64,000 nt of DNA from Runella slithyformis DSM 19594 (GCF_000218895.1 NC_015703.1:62001-126000); one strand, 5' to 3'; counted from the stretch's first letter, positions 8,913 to 16,977 are shown. Made by a program: numbers and translations. Notes: generated by a model not told the origin, from the sequence alone.

Positions 8913-9863
8913 ATGGAAAGCAATCAGCAAAACAAGGGTACATTCGCTTGGGCAGGACTTGTTATCATGACGTTGGCCGCGGGTGCATTCGGCTTTATGT
9001 ATTTTGATCAAAAAGATCAAACCGAGACAAAAGAAGTAGCGATTGTTGAAAAAGCAAAAGAGCTCGCCTTTACGCAAACAAAACTGGATTCCGTTTCTCG
9101 TAATTTGGACGCCAAAATCGCCGAAACGCAACAACTTGGCGGTAACATAGAAGAGTTGATGAAAGTTAAAGCGCGTCTGGAAACCGACAAAGCAAACTTG
9201 AAGAAAAACAGTCGGTTTGAAGTGGCTAAATACACCGCTAAAATCAAAGAGTACGAGCAGTTTCTGGCCGACAAAGACGTAGAGCTTGCTAAACTCCGAG
9301 AGGAAAACACCGTGTTAACGGCAACGAACCAGACGTTAAATACCGAAAATAGCGGGCTTAAAACAGAAAGAGAAGCTTTAACACAGGTTAAACAACAGCT
9401 TACCGATTCTGTCATGACCTACAGCAGCCAAAATCGGGAATTGAGCGAAAAAGTAGCGATCGGTGCTGCCCTCAAAGCCGAAAATATCAAAGTATTGGCC
9501 GTAACGCCCAAAGGAAAAATAAAAGACGATGACAGTTACAAAGCGAAACGAGTGGACAAAATCAAATTGCAATTCAATTTACCGCCTAACCCGCTTACGC
9601 AACCTGACGAAAAAGAAATCTATGTACGGGTTCTTGATCCGGATGGTGCCGTAATCTCTGACGAAGCAATGGGTTCTGGTAAATTCAACTGGAAAGGTCA
9701 GGAAATGATGTTTACCACAAAGGACCGGGTTGCTTATCAAAACACGAATCAAACGGTAGAAATGGTCTATGACAATGCGCAGAAATTCCGCCCCGGCAAA
9801 TACAGTGTAGAAGTATACGCCGAAGGGTTCCGCATTGGTTCAAGCAACTTCACCATTAAATAA
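8913..9863 (+). CDS. Membrane-anchored coiled-coil protein of unknown function
   Basis: A 316-residue protein starting at the ATG at 8913; an upstream in-frame TTG (8862) would add 17 residues ahead of the natural start MESNQQNKG. A single N-terminal membrane span (WAGLVIMTLAAGAFGFMYF, about 10-28) is followed by a long charged coiled coil to about residue 190 (heptads of L, K and E; AKLREENTVLTATNQTLN), then a globular C-terminal domain of about 110 residues with beta character (KIKLQFNLPPNP, EIYVRVLDPDG, KYSVEVYAEGFRIG). No signal-peptidase site is evident, so it should be an inner-membrane protein with a periplasmic body. I do not recognise a characterised family. The gene stands alone, followed by a strong terminator. 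Confidence 0.8.
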   Translation: MESNQQNKGTFAWAGLVIMTLAAGAFGFMYFDQKDQTETKEVAIVEKAKELAFTQTKLDSVSRNLDAKIAETQQLGGNIEELMKVKARLETDKANLKKNSRFEVAKYTAKIKEYEQFLADKDVELAKLREENTVLTATNQTLNTENSGLKTEREALTQVKQQLTDSVMTYSSQNRELSEKVAIGAALKAENIKVLAVTPKGKIKDDDSYKAKRVDKIKLQFNLPPNPLTQPDEKEIYVRVLDPDGAVISDEAMGSGKFNWKGQEMMFTTKDRVAYQNTNQTVEMVYDNAQKFRPGKYSVEVYAEGFRIGSSNFTIK

Positions 9864-9926
9864 TTCGGCAGGGCAATTGACTCTTTAAAAAGCCCGATTC
9901 ATCTTCTTAAAAGTCAAGTCCGTCGG

Positions 9927-9955
9927 AATGCGGTTGGGAACACCCCAACCGCATT
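9927..9955 (+). terminator. Rho-independent terminator
   Basis: Perfect 12-bp stem AATGCGGTTGGG / CCCAACCGCATT with a 5-base loop, followed by TTATTTTTAT, 63 bases after the coiled-coil gene. Confidence 0.9.
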
Positions 9956-10039
9956 TTATTTTTATACCGTCAAACAGCCAAAAACACATTTTAATAACGA
10001 TCCACCATTCCTCTCAACCTTTTTAAATTCTTTTTCACC

Positions 10040-10312
10040 ATGGAAATGCAACGTGACCCCAAACTTTGGAAAATGGCAAAAGCCCGAGCTGCTTTTAAAA
10101 GCCATCTTTACGTCTATCTTTTTGTGAACACAGGCCTGTGGTCGTTATGGGCTTTCGGTCTTTTATGGAGCCGAAGCACCTCGTATCCATGGCCTATTTG
10201 GACCACCTTAGGTTGGGGCATAGGGCTGGTATCGCATTATTTCAGTGCGTATACCTACAATGAGAAAAACATGATAGAACGCGAGTATCAGAAGCTTTTG
10301 AACAGGCAGTAA
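10040..10312 (+). CDS. 2TM domain-containing protein (copy 1)
   Basis: A 90-residue protein of the 2TM family: a charged N-terminal helix (PKLWKMAKARAAF), two membrane spans (about 22-42 and 52-72) joined by a short loop with the conserved W-P-I-W, and a charged tail ending EREYQKLLNRQ. In Bacteroidota such modules occur alone or attached to sensor kinases and their function is not established. It is followed after 21 bases by a second gene of the same family; the two probably form one operon and arose by tandem duplication. Confidence 0.85.
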   Translation: MEMQRDPKLWKMAKARAAFKSHLYVYLFVNTGLWSLWAFGLLWSRSTSYPWPIWTTLGWGIGLVSHYFSAYTYNEKNMIEREYQKLLNRQ

Positions 10313-10333
10313 TTACCATTTAATCATTTCATC

Positions 10334-10606
10334 ATGCAACCTCGCGATGAAAAGCTTTGGAAAATTGCCAAAAGAAGAGCTCATTTCCAACGCGATATAG
10401 TATCGTATTTCTTTACCAATGCTATTTTAATCACGGTTTGGTACCTTACCTCCGGCCCGCGCAGTCATTTTTGGCCGGTTTGGGTGCTTGGCTTTTGGGG
10501 CATAGGCTTGATTACTGAGTATTACAGAGCCTACCTTCGTCCCAACGACGCTGATGCAGTGGAGCAGGAATACGAAAAGTTATTGAAAGAAAAACAAAAC
10601 AGATGA
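10334..10606 (+). CDS. 2TM domain-containing protein (copy 2)
   Basis: A 90-residue 2TM-family protein, a diverged duplicate of the gene just upstream: the same length, the same EKLWKIAKRRAHF opening, WPVWVLGFWGIGL core and E-x-EYEKLLKEK ending. Two membrane spans at about 21-40 and 49-69. The 21-base gap from the previous gene suggests cotranscription. Function not known. Confidence 0.85.
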   Translation: MQPRDEKLWKIAKRRAHFQRDIVSYFFTNAILITVWYLTSGPRSHFWPVWVLGFWGIGLITEYYRAYLRPNDADAVEQEYEKLLKEKQNR

Positions 10607-10679
10607 TAATACAGCTTCGTTGGCGAATAGACACTTGGTTTATTAAAGCGGTGAGCTATCCGCCAACGTTCACTTTACC

Positions 10680-11345
10680 CTACCATTCAATTTCGGGCAG
10701 CCCTTTGTTTTTCAAATAATTATTGGCCTGACTGAAGTGTTTGTTCCCAAACCATCCGCCATAGTTGGCCGACATCGGCGAGGGATGTTTTGATTTCAGC
10801 ACAAAATGTTTTTTCGGGTCAATGATCTTTCCTTTGTCCTGCGCGTATTTGCCCCATAACAAAAAGACGAGCCCTTGTTTATCATCATTCAGAAGCCTGA
10901 TCACGGCATCCGTAAAGCGCTCCCAGCCGTGGCCCTGATGTGAGCCGGGCTTACCCTCCCGCACGGTCAGTGTGGCGTTTAGCAGCAGGACTCCCTGCTC
11001 AGCCCATCGTTCCAGATTTCCGGTTCGTGGAAAAGGTTTGTCTAAATCGTCCTTTATTTCTTTGAAGATATTGTTGAGCGAAGGGGGAATCGTCACCCCG
11101 TCATTGACCGAAAAGCACAGTCCATTGGCCTGCCCTTTGCCATGATAGGGATCCTGCCCCAAAATGACCACTTTAGTTTGGTCAAAAGGGCATTTATCAA
11201 AGGCATTAAACATTAATCTGCCGGGCGGATAAATGGGCTGGGTAGCGTACTCCTGACGAACAAAAGCCACCAGCTCAGCAAAATAAGGCTGTTCAAATTC
11301 GGTTTGCAATCGCTCCTTCCACGAAGCTTCGATCTTAATATCCAT
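10680..11345 (-). CDS. ung: Uracil-DNA glycosylase
   Basis: A 221-residue family-1 uracil-DNA glycosylase. It removes uracil from DNA to start base-excision repair. The water-activating motif GQDPYHG is at 63-69 (catalytic Asp65), the uracil-binding FSV follows at 78-80, and the minor-groove loop HPSPMSA is at 187-193 (His187), all as in the family; length is normal. It faces the 2TM pair convergently and diverges from apaG. Confidence 0.96.
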   Translation of the reverse strand: MDIKIEASWKERLQTEFEQPYFAELVAFVRQEYATQPIYPPGRLMFNAFDKCPFDQTKVVILGQDPYHGKGQANGLCFSVNDGVTIPPSLNNIFKEIKDDLDKPFPRTGNLERWAEQGVLLLNATLTVREGKPGSHQGHGWERFTDAVIRLLNDDKQGLVFLLWGKYAQDKGKIIDPKKHFVLKSKHPSPMSANYGGWFGNKHFSQANNYLKNKGLPEIEW

Positions 11346-11450
11346 ACAAAAAATGAAAAGGCTAAAATATATTCAGTTAATTTATTCACTTTTAAAAATA
11401 GTATACCTCTCCCATTCGTTTAGAGCAAGGATACACTTTTTTGACAAAGA

Positions 11451-11483
11451 TTTGTTTTTTTTAACGATTAAAGCCTAATTTTG
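11451..11483 (+). promoter_or_regulatory. Bacteroidota-type promoter for apaG
   Basis: TTTG at 11451-11454, a 21-base spacer and TAATTTTG at 11476-11483, matching the -33/-7 consensus TTTG...TAnnTTTG. Transcription would start near 11490, about 25 bases before the apaG ATG. Confidence 0.65.
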
Positions 11484-11513
11484 GTTATAAAGTTAGTAAA
11501 GCTTCATAAAACC

Positions 11514-11900
11514 ATGACATCCGCGATTACAGAAGGCGTACGAGTAAGTGTTTTGACGCAATATCAGCCCGAATATTCGAGCCCGATGCAGGCCCACTTT
11601 GTTTTTACGTACCGCATTACCATCGAAAATCACAGTGATCACACCGTTCAATTGTTGCGTCGGCATTGGTTTATTCATGACTCCAACGGCACCGTTCGGG
11701 AAGTGGAAGGAGAAGGAGTGGTAGGCCAACAGCCCGTACTTGAACCCGGCGAAGTACACGAATACGTATCCGGCTGCAACCTGCGCACCAGCATGGGCAA
11801 GATGGGCGGCACCTACCTGATGGAACGGATCATGGACGGCAAACAATTCCGGGTGACCATCCCTGAGTTTACCATGATTGCTCCTTTCAGGCTGAATTAG
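11514..11900 (+). CDS. apaG: ApaG family protein
   Basis: A 128-residue protein made entirely of one ApaG (FN3-like beta-sandwich) domain: TEGVRVSVLTQY, FTYRITIENHSDHTVQLLRRHWFIHD, the GEGVVGQQPVLEPGEVHEY core and the MGGTYLM...F.V.IPEF.M end are all characteristic. ApaG proteins have been linked to divalent-cation homeostasis in Enterobacteria, and the same fold occurs in eukaryotic F-box proteins; the molecular role is not settled. The ATG at 11514 gives the normal family length, and a promoter sits 31 bases upstream of it. Confidence 0.93.
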   Translation: MTSAITEGVRVSVLTQYQPEYSSPMQAHFVFTYRITIENHSDHTVQLLRRHWFIHDSNGTVREVEGEGVVGQQPVLEPGEVHEYVSGCNLRTSMGKMGGTYLMERIMDGKQFRVTIPEFTMIAPFRLN

Positions 11901-11974
11901 CCCTCATTTAAAATACGCCATAACTACTCACATGGTGGAAAGAAAACCGCAACAAAAAACAATATATTGCAAAC

Positions 11975-12062
11975 AAACCACTTACCCTTTTACAGTTTCT
12001 CATTTTGCAGTCTTCATTATTCGGTTTTCCATTTTACAGTTCATCTTTTTGCAGTTACTAAA
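11975..12062. repeat. T-rich degenerate repeat of TTTT(G/A)CAGTT words
   Basis: The stretch is built from shuffled copies of TTTTACAGTT, CATTTTGCAGT, CAGTTTCTC and TCGGTTTT. The same words recur at about 47910-47985, in another intergenic region of the window. It lies directly upstream of the methyltransferase gene. Confidence 0.4.
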
Positions 12063-12073
12063 ATTCCCCCATC

Positions 12074-12862
12074 TTGTTCCTTCGTCCTCTCTTTCGCTAT
12101 TTTTTTACTGCCCAAAACGAACACGGCCTTCATTCTCCTTTTGTATTCGACCTGTATTTAAATACGATCAAAAAAGATACACTGCAACCCAATTTTGAAC
12201 CCATAGAGGCCCTTCGTACTCAATTGCTCCAAAGCCGTGATACCCTAAAAGTCACTGATCTGGGCGCGGGCTCAAAAGTCAACGCCTCCCCGATTCGCGA
12301 AGTGCGGGACATTGCCCGACACTCTAAAAAATCGGCACGTTTAGGGCGGCTTTTCCATCGCCTTATTCAACAGTTTGGGTACCGCACTATTTTTGATCTG
12401 GGAACTTCACTGGGCCTGACAACCCTCTACCTGGCTTCAGCTAACCGCGAAGCGACCGTTTATACCTTTGAAGGATGCCCCGAAACCGCCAAGATGGCCC
12501 AACGGAATTTTGAGCGGTTTGAAGGATTGGCACGTATTAAGGTTATTGTAGGAAATCTGGATGAAACCCTCACGGCTCAGGCAGCGACGACCCCAGCGAT
12601 TGACTTTGCCTTTTTTGATGCCAATCACCGCTACGAGCCCACCGTCCGCTACTTTGAGACTTGTCTGGCTAAGACGCATGAAAACAGCCTTTTTGTATTT
12701 GACGATATTCATTGGTCGCCCGAAATGGAAGCCGCCTGGGCATATATTACCAAACATCCTTCCGTATCAGTCACCATAGATATGTTCTCGGTGGGATTGG
12801 TTTTCTTTCGAAAAAAACAGCCCAAACAAAATTTCGTGTTGCGTTGGCCTTTTTGGCGATAG
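12074..12862 (+). CDS. Class I SAM-dependent methyltransferase
   Basis: A 262-residue Rossmann-type methyltransferase. The SAM-binding glycine motif is IFDLGTSLGLTTLYLA (about 115-130), followed by an acidic residue at the end of strand 2 (YTFEGCPE) and a DFAFFDANH motif (about 176-184) typical of the O-methyltransferase/Methyltransf_24 group. The N-terminus carries a conserved H-S-P-F-V-F-D motif common in Bacteroidota members. There is no ATG in a sensible place: a TAA lies 15 bases upstream in frame (12059) and the first downstream Met is deep inside the SAM domain, so TTG at 12074 is the likely start. Substrate unknown. Confidence 0.82.
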   Translation: MFLRPLFRYFFTAQNEHGLHSPFVFDLYLNTIKKDTLQPNFEPIEALRTQLLQSRDTLKVTDLGAGSKVNASPIREVRDIARHSKKSARLGRLFHRLIQQFGYRTIFDLGTSLGLTTLYLASANREATVYTFEGCPETAKMAQRNFERFEGLARIKVIVGNLDETLTAQAATTPAIDFAFFDANHRYEPTVRYFETCLAKTHENSLFVFDDIHWSPEMEAAWAYITKHPSVSVTIDMFSVGLVFFRKKQPKQNFVLRWPFWR

Positions 12863-12945
12863 TTTTGCCGTTTTGAAAATCCTCCCGTAATTTGCAACGC
12901 AATTAGTAACAGGCGACGGCTGTAATCCTTTGTATTCTAAACCCT

Positions 12946-13386
12946 ATGACTCACCCTTCTGATTCCCGTGCGTATTTTTTTAAAATTGATACAACCATCA
13001 AGAAAATCCGAAATGTGTTGCAAAAACGTTTCAACGATTCGGGGTTTGACTTGACCGTTGACCAATGGGTATTGATCGACCACGTAGCCAGAAATGAGGG
13101 AATCAGCCAAAATACATTAGCCGACTTGACCACCAAAGATGCTCCAACCGTGACGCGTATCCTGGATCTGCTCGTAAAAAAAGGGTTGGTCGAACGGCGT
13201 ATGTCGGAAGAAGATCGTCGTAAGTTCAATATTTACTTACTTCCGGAAGGAACAAAAACCTTTGAAATGGTTTTGCCCGTGGTCAAAGAAATCCGTCGTC
13301 AGGGCTGGGGAGAGCTGAACGAAGAGGATTACGAGCACTTTGTGAGAATCATGGATTCTATCTACCGAAATTTCAGCGAATCATAG
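12946..13386 (+). CDS. MarR family transcriptional regulator
   Basis: A 146-residue winged-helix regulator. An N-terminal dimerisation helix (about 1-35) precedes the helix-turn-helix (WVLIDHVARNEGISQNTLADLTTKDAPTVTRILDLL, cited as about 43-78) and the wing with its D-R-R (MSEEDRRKFNIYLLPEG). A coiled C-terminal helix completes the dimer. MarR proteins usually repress a neighbouring transporter and release DNA on ligand binding. Here the next gene is an MFS transporter on the opposite strand and convergent (8-base gap), so direct repression by a shared operator is not obvious. A near-promoter (TTTG, 20 bases, TAATTTG) lies at 12864-12894. Confidence 0.9.
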   Translation: MTHPSDSRAYFFKIDTTIKKIRNVLQKRFNDSGFDLTVDQWVLIDHVARNEGISQNTLADLTTKDAPTVTRILDLLVKKGLVERRMSEEDRRKFNIYLLPEGTKTFEMVLPVVKEIRRQGWGELNEEDYEHFVRIMDSIYRNFSES

Positions 13387-13394
13387 GGATAAAA

Positions 13395-14510
13395 TTATTC
13401 TTCTATCTTCCGACTCAAGGCCAGCATTATCCCAAAAAGCAGTACAACGAAGGCCAGCGCGGTTCGTAGTCCCTGCGAATCGGCCAGAAAACCGATGACC
13501 GGCGGGCCAAACAAAAATCCGAAATAGCCCAATGTAGTGACCATTGCCAGCCCCACCCCGTTGGGCAGAGATTTGTTATGCCCGGCCACGCTGTATACAA
13601 TGGGAATAATGGTGGAAAGGCCTAATCCCACCAGAAATAGCCCACTGATGGCTACCCATATCGAAGGAACGAGCAATGCCAGCACCAGGCCCAGCAGGGC
13701 CAAAGCAGAATTGGCCATGATAAGGCGTCGGTCTCCCCACTTCGTCCGAATCTTATCGCCGCCGAAGCGACCCAAGGTCATAGCCGCCGAAAAAGCCGAG
13801 AGTCCCAAAGGTGCCGTGGCCGCATTGGTTTGCAGAACATTCTTCAGGTAATTGGTGCTCCAATCGGCCATAGCCCCCTCTCCCAACATGGCACAGAAAG
13901 CAATTAACCCCATGAAAAGCATGGAGCGATCGGGCAATCGCAAAGCAATTCCTTCATTGGAAGGTTTGACGGTATCCGGAATTAAGAAGAAAACACAGCC
14001 CATCGCAATCACCAAGCACGCCGTCGAAATGACCGTAAAATGAAACGTGGTGGAAAATTGCACAAAAAAAGAGCCGCTCAACGCTCCCAGCATCATTCCC
14101 ACGCTGAAAATAGCGTGAAACGATGACATCATCGGTGCCTGATACCGCTGCTCAATCGCCACCGCCTGCGCATTCATGGCCACATCGAGCGCTCCCATAA
14201 ACACCCCGATAATGTAAAAGAACGTTGCCAGATGCCATGTTACCGAAAGCAAAGGAAATATAAACAGCGAACAGCAGAATAATAACAGCGACAGCATCGT
14301 GGCAAATTTGCTGCCCTTGCGCGCAATGAGCCAGCCGGTCAGCGGCATGGAAGTAAGCGAGCCGATGGCTACACAGAGTAACAACAGTCCCAATGTGCTG
14401 TTACTGAGCGAAAAAAGGCTCTGAATCGTAGGTAATCGAGTACTCCAATTGGTGTAGATACATCCACAAATAAAAAAAATCAAACTGACAGAGATGCGAC
14501 TTGCAGGCAT
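13395..14510 (-). CDS. MFS transporter
   Basis: A 371-residue integral membrane protein with about 12 hydrophobic helices and the loop 2-3 motif GWLIARKGSKFAT of the major facilitator superfamily. The pattern resembles the compact YbjJ-type group (FFICGCIYTNWSTRLP at the start; ALSGSFFVQ; MADWSTNYL). It moves a small solute across the inner membrane, of unknown identity. Fmt lies 28 bases beyond its 5' end on the same strand, so fmt and this gene may be cotranscribed in the order fmt then MFS. Confidence 0.88.
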   Translation of the reverse strand: MPASRISVSLIFFICGCIYTNWSTRLPTIQSLFSLSNSTLGLLLLCVAIGSLTSMPLTGWLIARKGSKFATMLSLLLFCCSLFIFPLLSVTWHLATFFYIIGVFMGALDVAMNAQAVAIEQRYQAPMMSSFHAIFSVGMMLGALSGSFFVQFSTTFHFTVISTACLVIAMGCVFFLIPDTVKPSNEGIALRLPDRSMLFMGLIAFCAMLGEGAMADWSTNYLKNVLQTNAATAPLGLSAFSAAMTLGRFGGDKIRTKWGDRRLIMANSALALLGLVLALLVPSIWVAISGLFLVGLGLSTIIPIVYSVAGHNKSLPNGVGLAMVTTLGYFGFLFGPPVIGFLADSQGLRTALAFVVLLFGIMLALSRKIEE

Positions 14511-14537
14511 AGAAAAATGAGTTAAACCATCGTGGAG

Positions 14538-15458
14538 TTATAATTTGGCACCGCGTAAAAATTCTTCAATTCCCATTCGTTTTTTACCTTCCAGCTGCAG
14601 CTCTTCGATCGCGGCCCACCCATCGGCGGTTCTGAAATGAAGATAGGATTTATGATCTGTCACATACCGACCGATCTCTCCTGCCGAGGATTCATTTTGG
14701 GCCACTGAGACCTTAAATACTTTACAGATTTTTCCGTTCAGGATGGTCCGGGCCGTTGGGTACGGTGATAATCCCCGCACAAAATTGCGGATATTTTCAG
14801 AGGGTTGATTCCATTGGATCTCACAGGTTTCTGTAAATATTTTGGGGGCGGCTTTGGCCACTGCCACTTCCGGTTGAGGAATCTGCGGATAGTTGTCCGC
14901 TTCCACCGCCAGAACCGTCCGTACCACCAACGCCGCTCCTTTCTGCATAAGGCGCTCGTAGAGGGTACCTACGGTATCATTCTCATAGATCGGCTCCGTT
15001 TCCTGAAAAATAATATGGCCGGTATCTATCTCGTGTTGGAGAAAAAAAGTGGTCACGCCCGTTTGGGTTTCCCCATTGATGATGGCCCAATTGATGGGTG
15101 CGGCACCGCGATACAGCGGTAAAAGAGACGCATGAAGATTGAAGGTACCTTTGGGCGGCATGTTCCACACTGCTTCCGGCAACATTCGGAACGCAACCAC
15201 TATTTGCAAATCAGCGTTATAACTCCGGAGCTCCTCCAAAAAAGCGGGATTTTTCAATTTTTCGGGTTGCAGCACGGGGATCCCCTGCGACAAAGCATAG
15301 TGTTTTACGGGAGAAGGGGTCAACTGCAGGCCTCTTCCGGCAGGTTTATCGGGAGCAGTTACCACAGCTACTACATTTGAGCCGCTTTCTACCAGCTTTT
15401 GAAGACTGCTCACTGCAAATTCGGGCGTACCCATGAAAATAATCCGAAGTCTTGACAT
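14538..15458 (-). CDS. fmt: Methionyl-tRNA formyltransferase
   Basis: A 306-residue protein that formylates initiator Met-tRNA using 10-formyl-tetrahydrofolate. The N-terminal hydrolase-like fold opens with RIIFMGTPEFAV; the catalytic residues are N107 and H109 in FNLHASLLPLYRG and D145 in EIDTGHII, in line with the E. coli enzyme. The C-terminal OB-like tRNA-binding domain covers about 205-306. The ATG at 15458 matches family starts; an in-frame upstream start at 15491 would add 11 unusual residues. It diverges from the greA leader region. Confidence 0.96.
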   Translation of the reverse strand: MSRLRIIFMGTPEFAVSSLQKLVESGSNVVAVVTAPDKPAGRGLQLTPSPVKHYALSQGIPVLQPEKLKNPAFLEELRSYNADLQIVVAFRMLPEAVWNMPPKGTFNLHASLLPLYRGAAPINWAIINGETQTGVTTFFLQHEIDTGHIIFQETEPIYENDTVGTLYERLMQKGAALVVRTVLAVEADNYPQIPQPEVAVAKAAPKIFTETCEIQWNQPSENIRNFVRGLSPYPTARTILNGKICKVFKVSVAQNESSAGEIGRYVTDHKSYLHFRTADGWAAIEELQLEGKKRMGIEEFLRGAKL

Positions 15459-15526
15459 AAGAAAGTAATTTCTGCGTTGAAAGTAGTACAATAAGGCTAT
15501 TTTTTAGGATAAAGCCTTTGGAGATA

Positions 15527-15557
15527 TTGATTTCAGTTACAAATATTGCTAATTTTG
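15527..15557 (+). promoter_or_regulatory. Bacteroidota-type promoter for the greA leader
   Basis: TTG at 15527-15529, a 20-base spacer and TAATTTTG at 15550-15557. The predicted start near 15564 lies about 175 bases before the greA ATG, leaving a long leader with a small ORF and a hairpin. Confidence 0.6.
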
Positions 15558-15574
15558 TGATTCAATTCTCGACT

Positions 15575-15619
15575 ATGAACCGACACGCCAAATTCTTTTC
15601 GGTCTTACAGAAGAAGTGA
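15575..15619 (+). CDS. Possible 14-residue leader peptide upstream of greA
   Basis: ATG...TGA encoding MNRHAKFFSVLQKK, beginning about 11 bases after the predicted transcription start and ending about 33 bases before a terminator-like hairpin. It is too short to test by composition; the position is the only support. Confidence 0.3.
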   Translation: MNRHAKFFSVLQKK

Positions 15620-15651
15620 CAGATTCTACCAACCTGTTTGTAGAGCGGTCA

Positions 15652-15670
15652 TTTCACCGTTCTTTTTTTT
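15652..15670 (+). terminator. Terminator-like hairpin in the greA leader
   Basis: GAGCGGT / ACCGTTC (7 bp with one G-U) around a 6-base loop, followed directly by nine T's. It is preceded by an overlapping weak hairpin CTACCAA / TTTGTAG (about 15626-15643). A terminator before the start codon of greA suggests attenuation or a short leader RNA. Confidence 0.5.
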
Positions 15671-15738
15671 TGTCCATAGTACCCGAAATTTCTTACCATT
15701 AACACATATCATTAACAATTAACGTACAGTGAAGCAAA

Positions 15739-16212
15739 ATGGCTAAAATACAGTACTACACCGAAGAAGGTCTCAACAAGCTCAAGGCTGAATTGCAGGA
15801 CTTAAAAACGCGGGGCCGTCAAGAAATAGCAAGAGCGATAGCCGAGGCACGCGACAAGGGTGATTTAAGCGAAAATGCCGAATATGATGCCGCTAAAGAA
15901 GCGCAGGGATTGCATGAAGCCAAAATTTCTAAATTGGAAGAAGTCTTAGGCAATGCCCGCATCCTCGACGAATCGTCCATCGACACATCGCAGGTAGCTG
16001 TGTTATCTAAGGTTAAAATAAAGAACCGCAAAAACAACGCCGTGGTCACGTATACATTGGTCTCTGAAGAAGAAGCTGATTTAAAATTGGGCAAGATCTC
16101 CGTGGGTTCTCCCATCGGCAAAGGTCTGCTCGGAAAAAAAGTAGGAGATGTTGCCCAATTTCAGGTTCCTGCGGGAGCCATGGAGTTTGAGGTATTGGAA
16201 ATATCACGTTAG
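15739..16212 (+). CDS. greA: Transcription elongation factor GreA
   Basis: A 157-residue protein. The N-terminal antiparallel coiled coil (about 1-75) carries the GreA signature ARDKGDLSENAEYDAAKEAQ (positions about 38-57), whose acidic tip D-x2-E-N-A-E stimulates RNA cleavage by backtracked RNA polymerase through the secondary channel. The C-terminal FKBP-like domain ends in GAMEFEVLEISR with the usual SVGSPIGKGLLGKKVGD. Normal length. It is preceded by an unusual leader and followed by a strong terminator, so it is transcribed alone. Confidence 0.96.
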   Translation: MAKIQYYTEEGLNKLKAELQDLKTRGRQEIARAIAEARDKGDLSENAEYDAAKEAQGLHEAKISKLEEVLGNARILDESSIDTSQVAVLSKVKIKNRKNNAVVTYTLVSEEEADLKLGKISVGSPIGKGLLGKKVGDVAQFQVPAGAMEFEVLEISR

Positions 16213-16581
16213 TACCTTCTTAAGCCGGACGGTGGGCCGGCATAGATTTTGAGTAAAGAAGTGGATAGCCTTTCAGTAGGTTATCCACTTTTTTTGTGGC
16301 CAACTAAAATTTCGTATTTGAGATAGTTAGTATCAAAAACAACCTCTTTGTTGCTTTTTTTTGCGAAATATCGCCAAAGATAATTTGGCCAACGGTGATT
16401 TGAGGATTTTAAGCGTGTTTTTAAGTAAAATTACCTTAAAAACGAACCAAGAATAGTCTTTGAATAATCAAATATATTCTATAAAAAATTATGATAAATG
16501 AATTTTACTTACAAAATTTGCTCAACAAAGCGTATTCGCTAAGTAATATTGCTAAGTATTCCAAAAATCAGAAAGAAGAAA
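16213..16581. other. Gene-free, AT-rich stretch after greA
   Basis: 369 bases. The first 80 hold the greA terminator; the rest is AT-rich with runs of A and T and no open frame of interest. It must carry the promoter of the next small gene, but I see no clean TTTG/TAnnTTTG pair. Confidence 0.5.
16260..16289 (+). terminator. Rho-independent terminator of greA
   Basis: AGTGGATAGCCT / AGGTTATCCACT, a 12-bp stem with one G-U type mismatch and a 6-base loop, followed by TTTTTTTG. Confidence 0.9.
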
Positions 16582-16977
16582 ATGAATTATCAGCCACCCG
16601 TATACTTAACTCCTCATCTGTACATGACCAACGAAGAAGTTGCGATTGTAGATGGACTGGTTGACCATCAGGAAATGCCGGAACAATTTGATTCCAACCG
16701 AGTCATCACGTATTTTGAAGGTCAGGACTTTTGCCTGGTCCTCTATTTTGCCGATCTCAAAGATCGAGGATTCCAAAAATACGTCGTCAGTGACTTTTCA
16801 GTCAATATGGAAGAAATGTACATGCTTTCGCATTCACTTACCCGCATGATCGAAGAGGGGATTAATGTTCATTTGTTGAGCCAGGCCAAAAACCGTGTCG
16901 ACAACATGATCCACATGTCGGGGACTTTTCGGGCATTGTTTGGCAAGAAGAAATCCCTGGAAACCGAAGAATGGTAA
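16582..16977 (+). CDS. Hypothetical protein
   Basis: A 131-residue soluble protein with no signal peptide, beginning MNYQPPVYLTPHLYMTNEE from the ATG at 16582 (an upstream alternative start at 16549 adds a lysine-rich tail and is less likely). It is rich in acidic and aromatic residues, has predicted beta strands at 45-70 (VITYFEG, FCLVLYFADL) and a helical C-terminal half (EEMYMLSHSLTRMIEEGINVH). I do not recognise a family. It is free-standing and followed by a long hairpin shared with ychF. Confidence 0.7.
   Translation: MNYQPPVYLTPHLYMTNEEVAIVDGLVDHQEMPEQFDSNRVITYFEGQDFCLVLYFADLKDRGFQKYVVSDFSVNMEEMYMLSHSLTRMIEEGINVHLLSQAKNRVDNMIHMSGTFRALFGKKKSLETEEW

Noticed and set aside
13395-13395. 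MarR regulator controlling the adjacent MFS transporter through a shared operator
   Set aside because: The two genes converge and share no promoter region, so the usual divergent MarR-transporter arrangement is absent.
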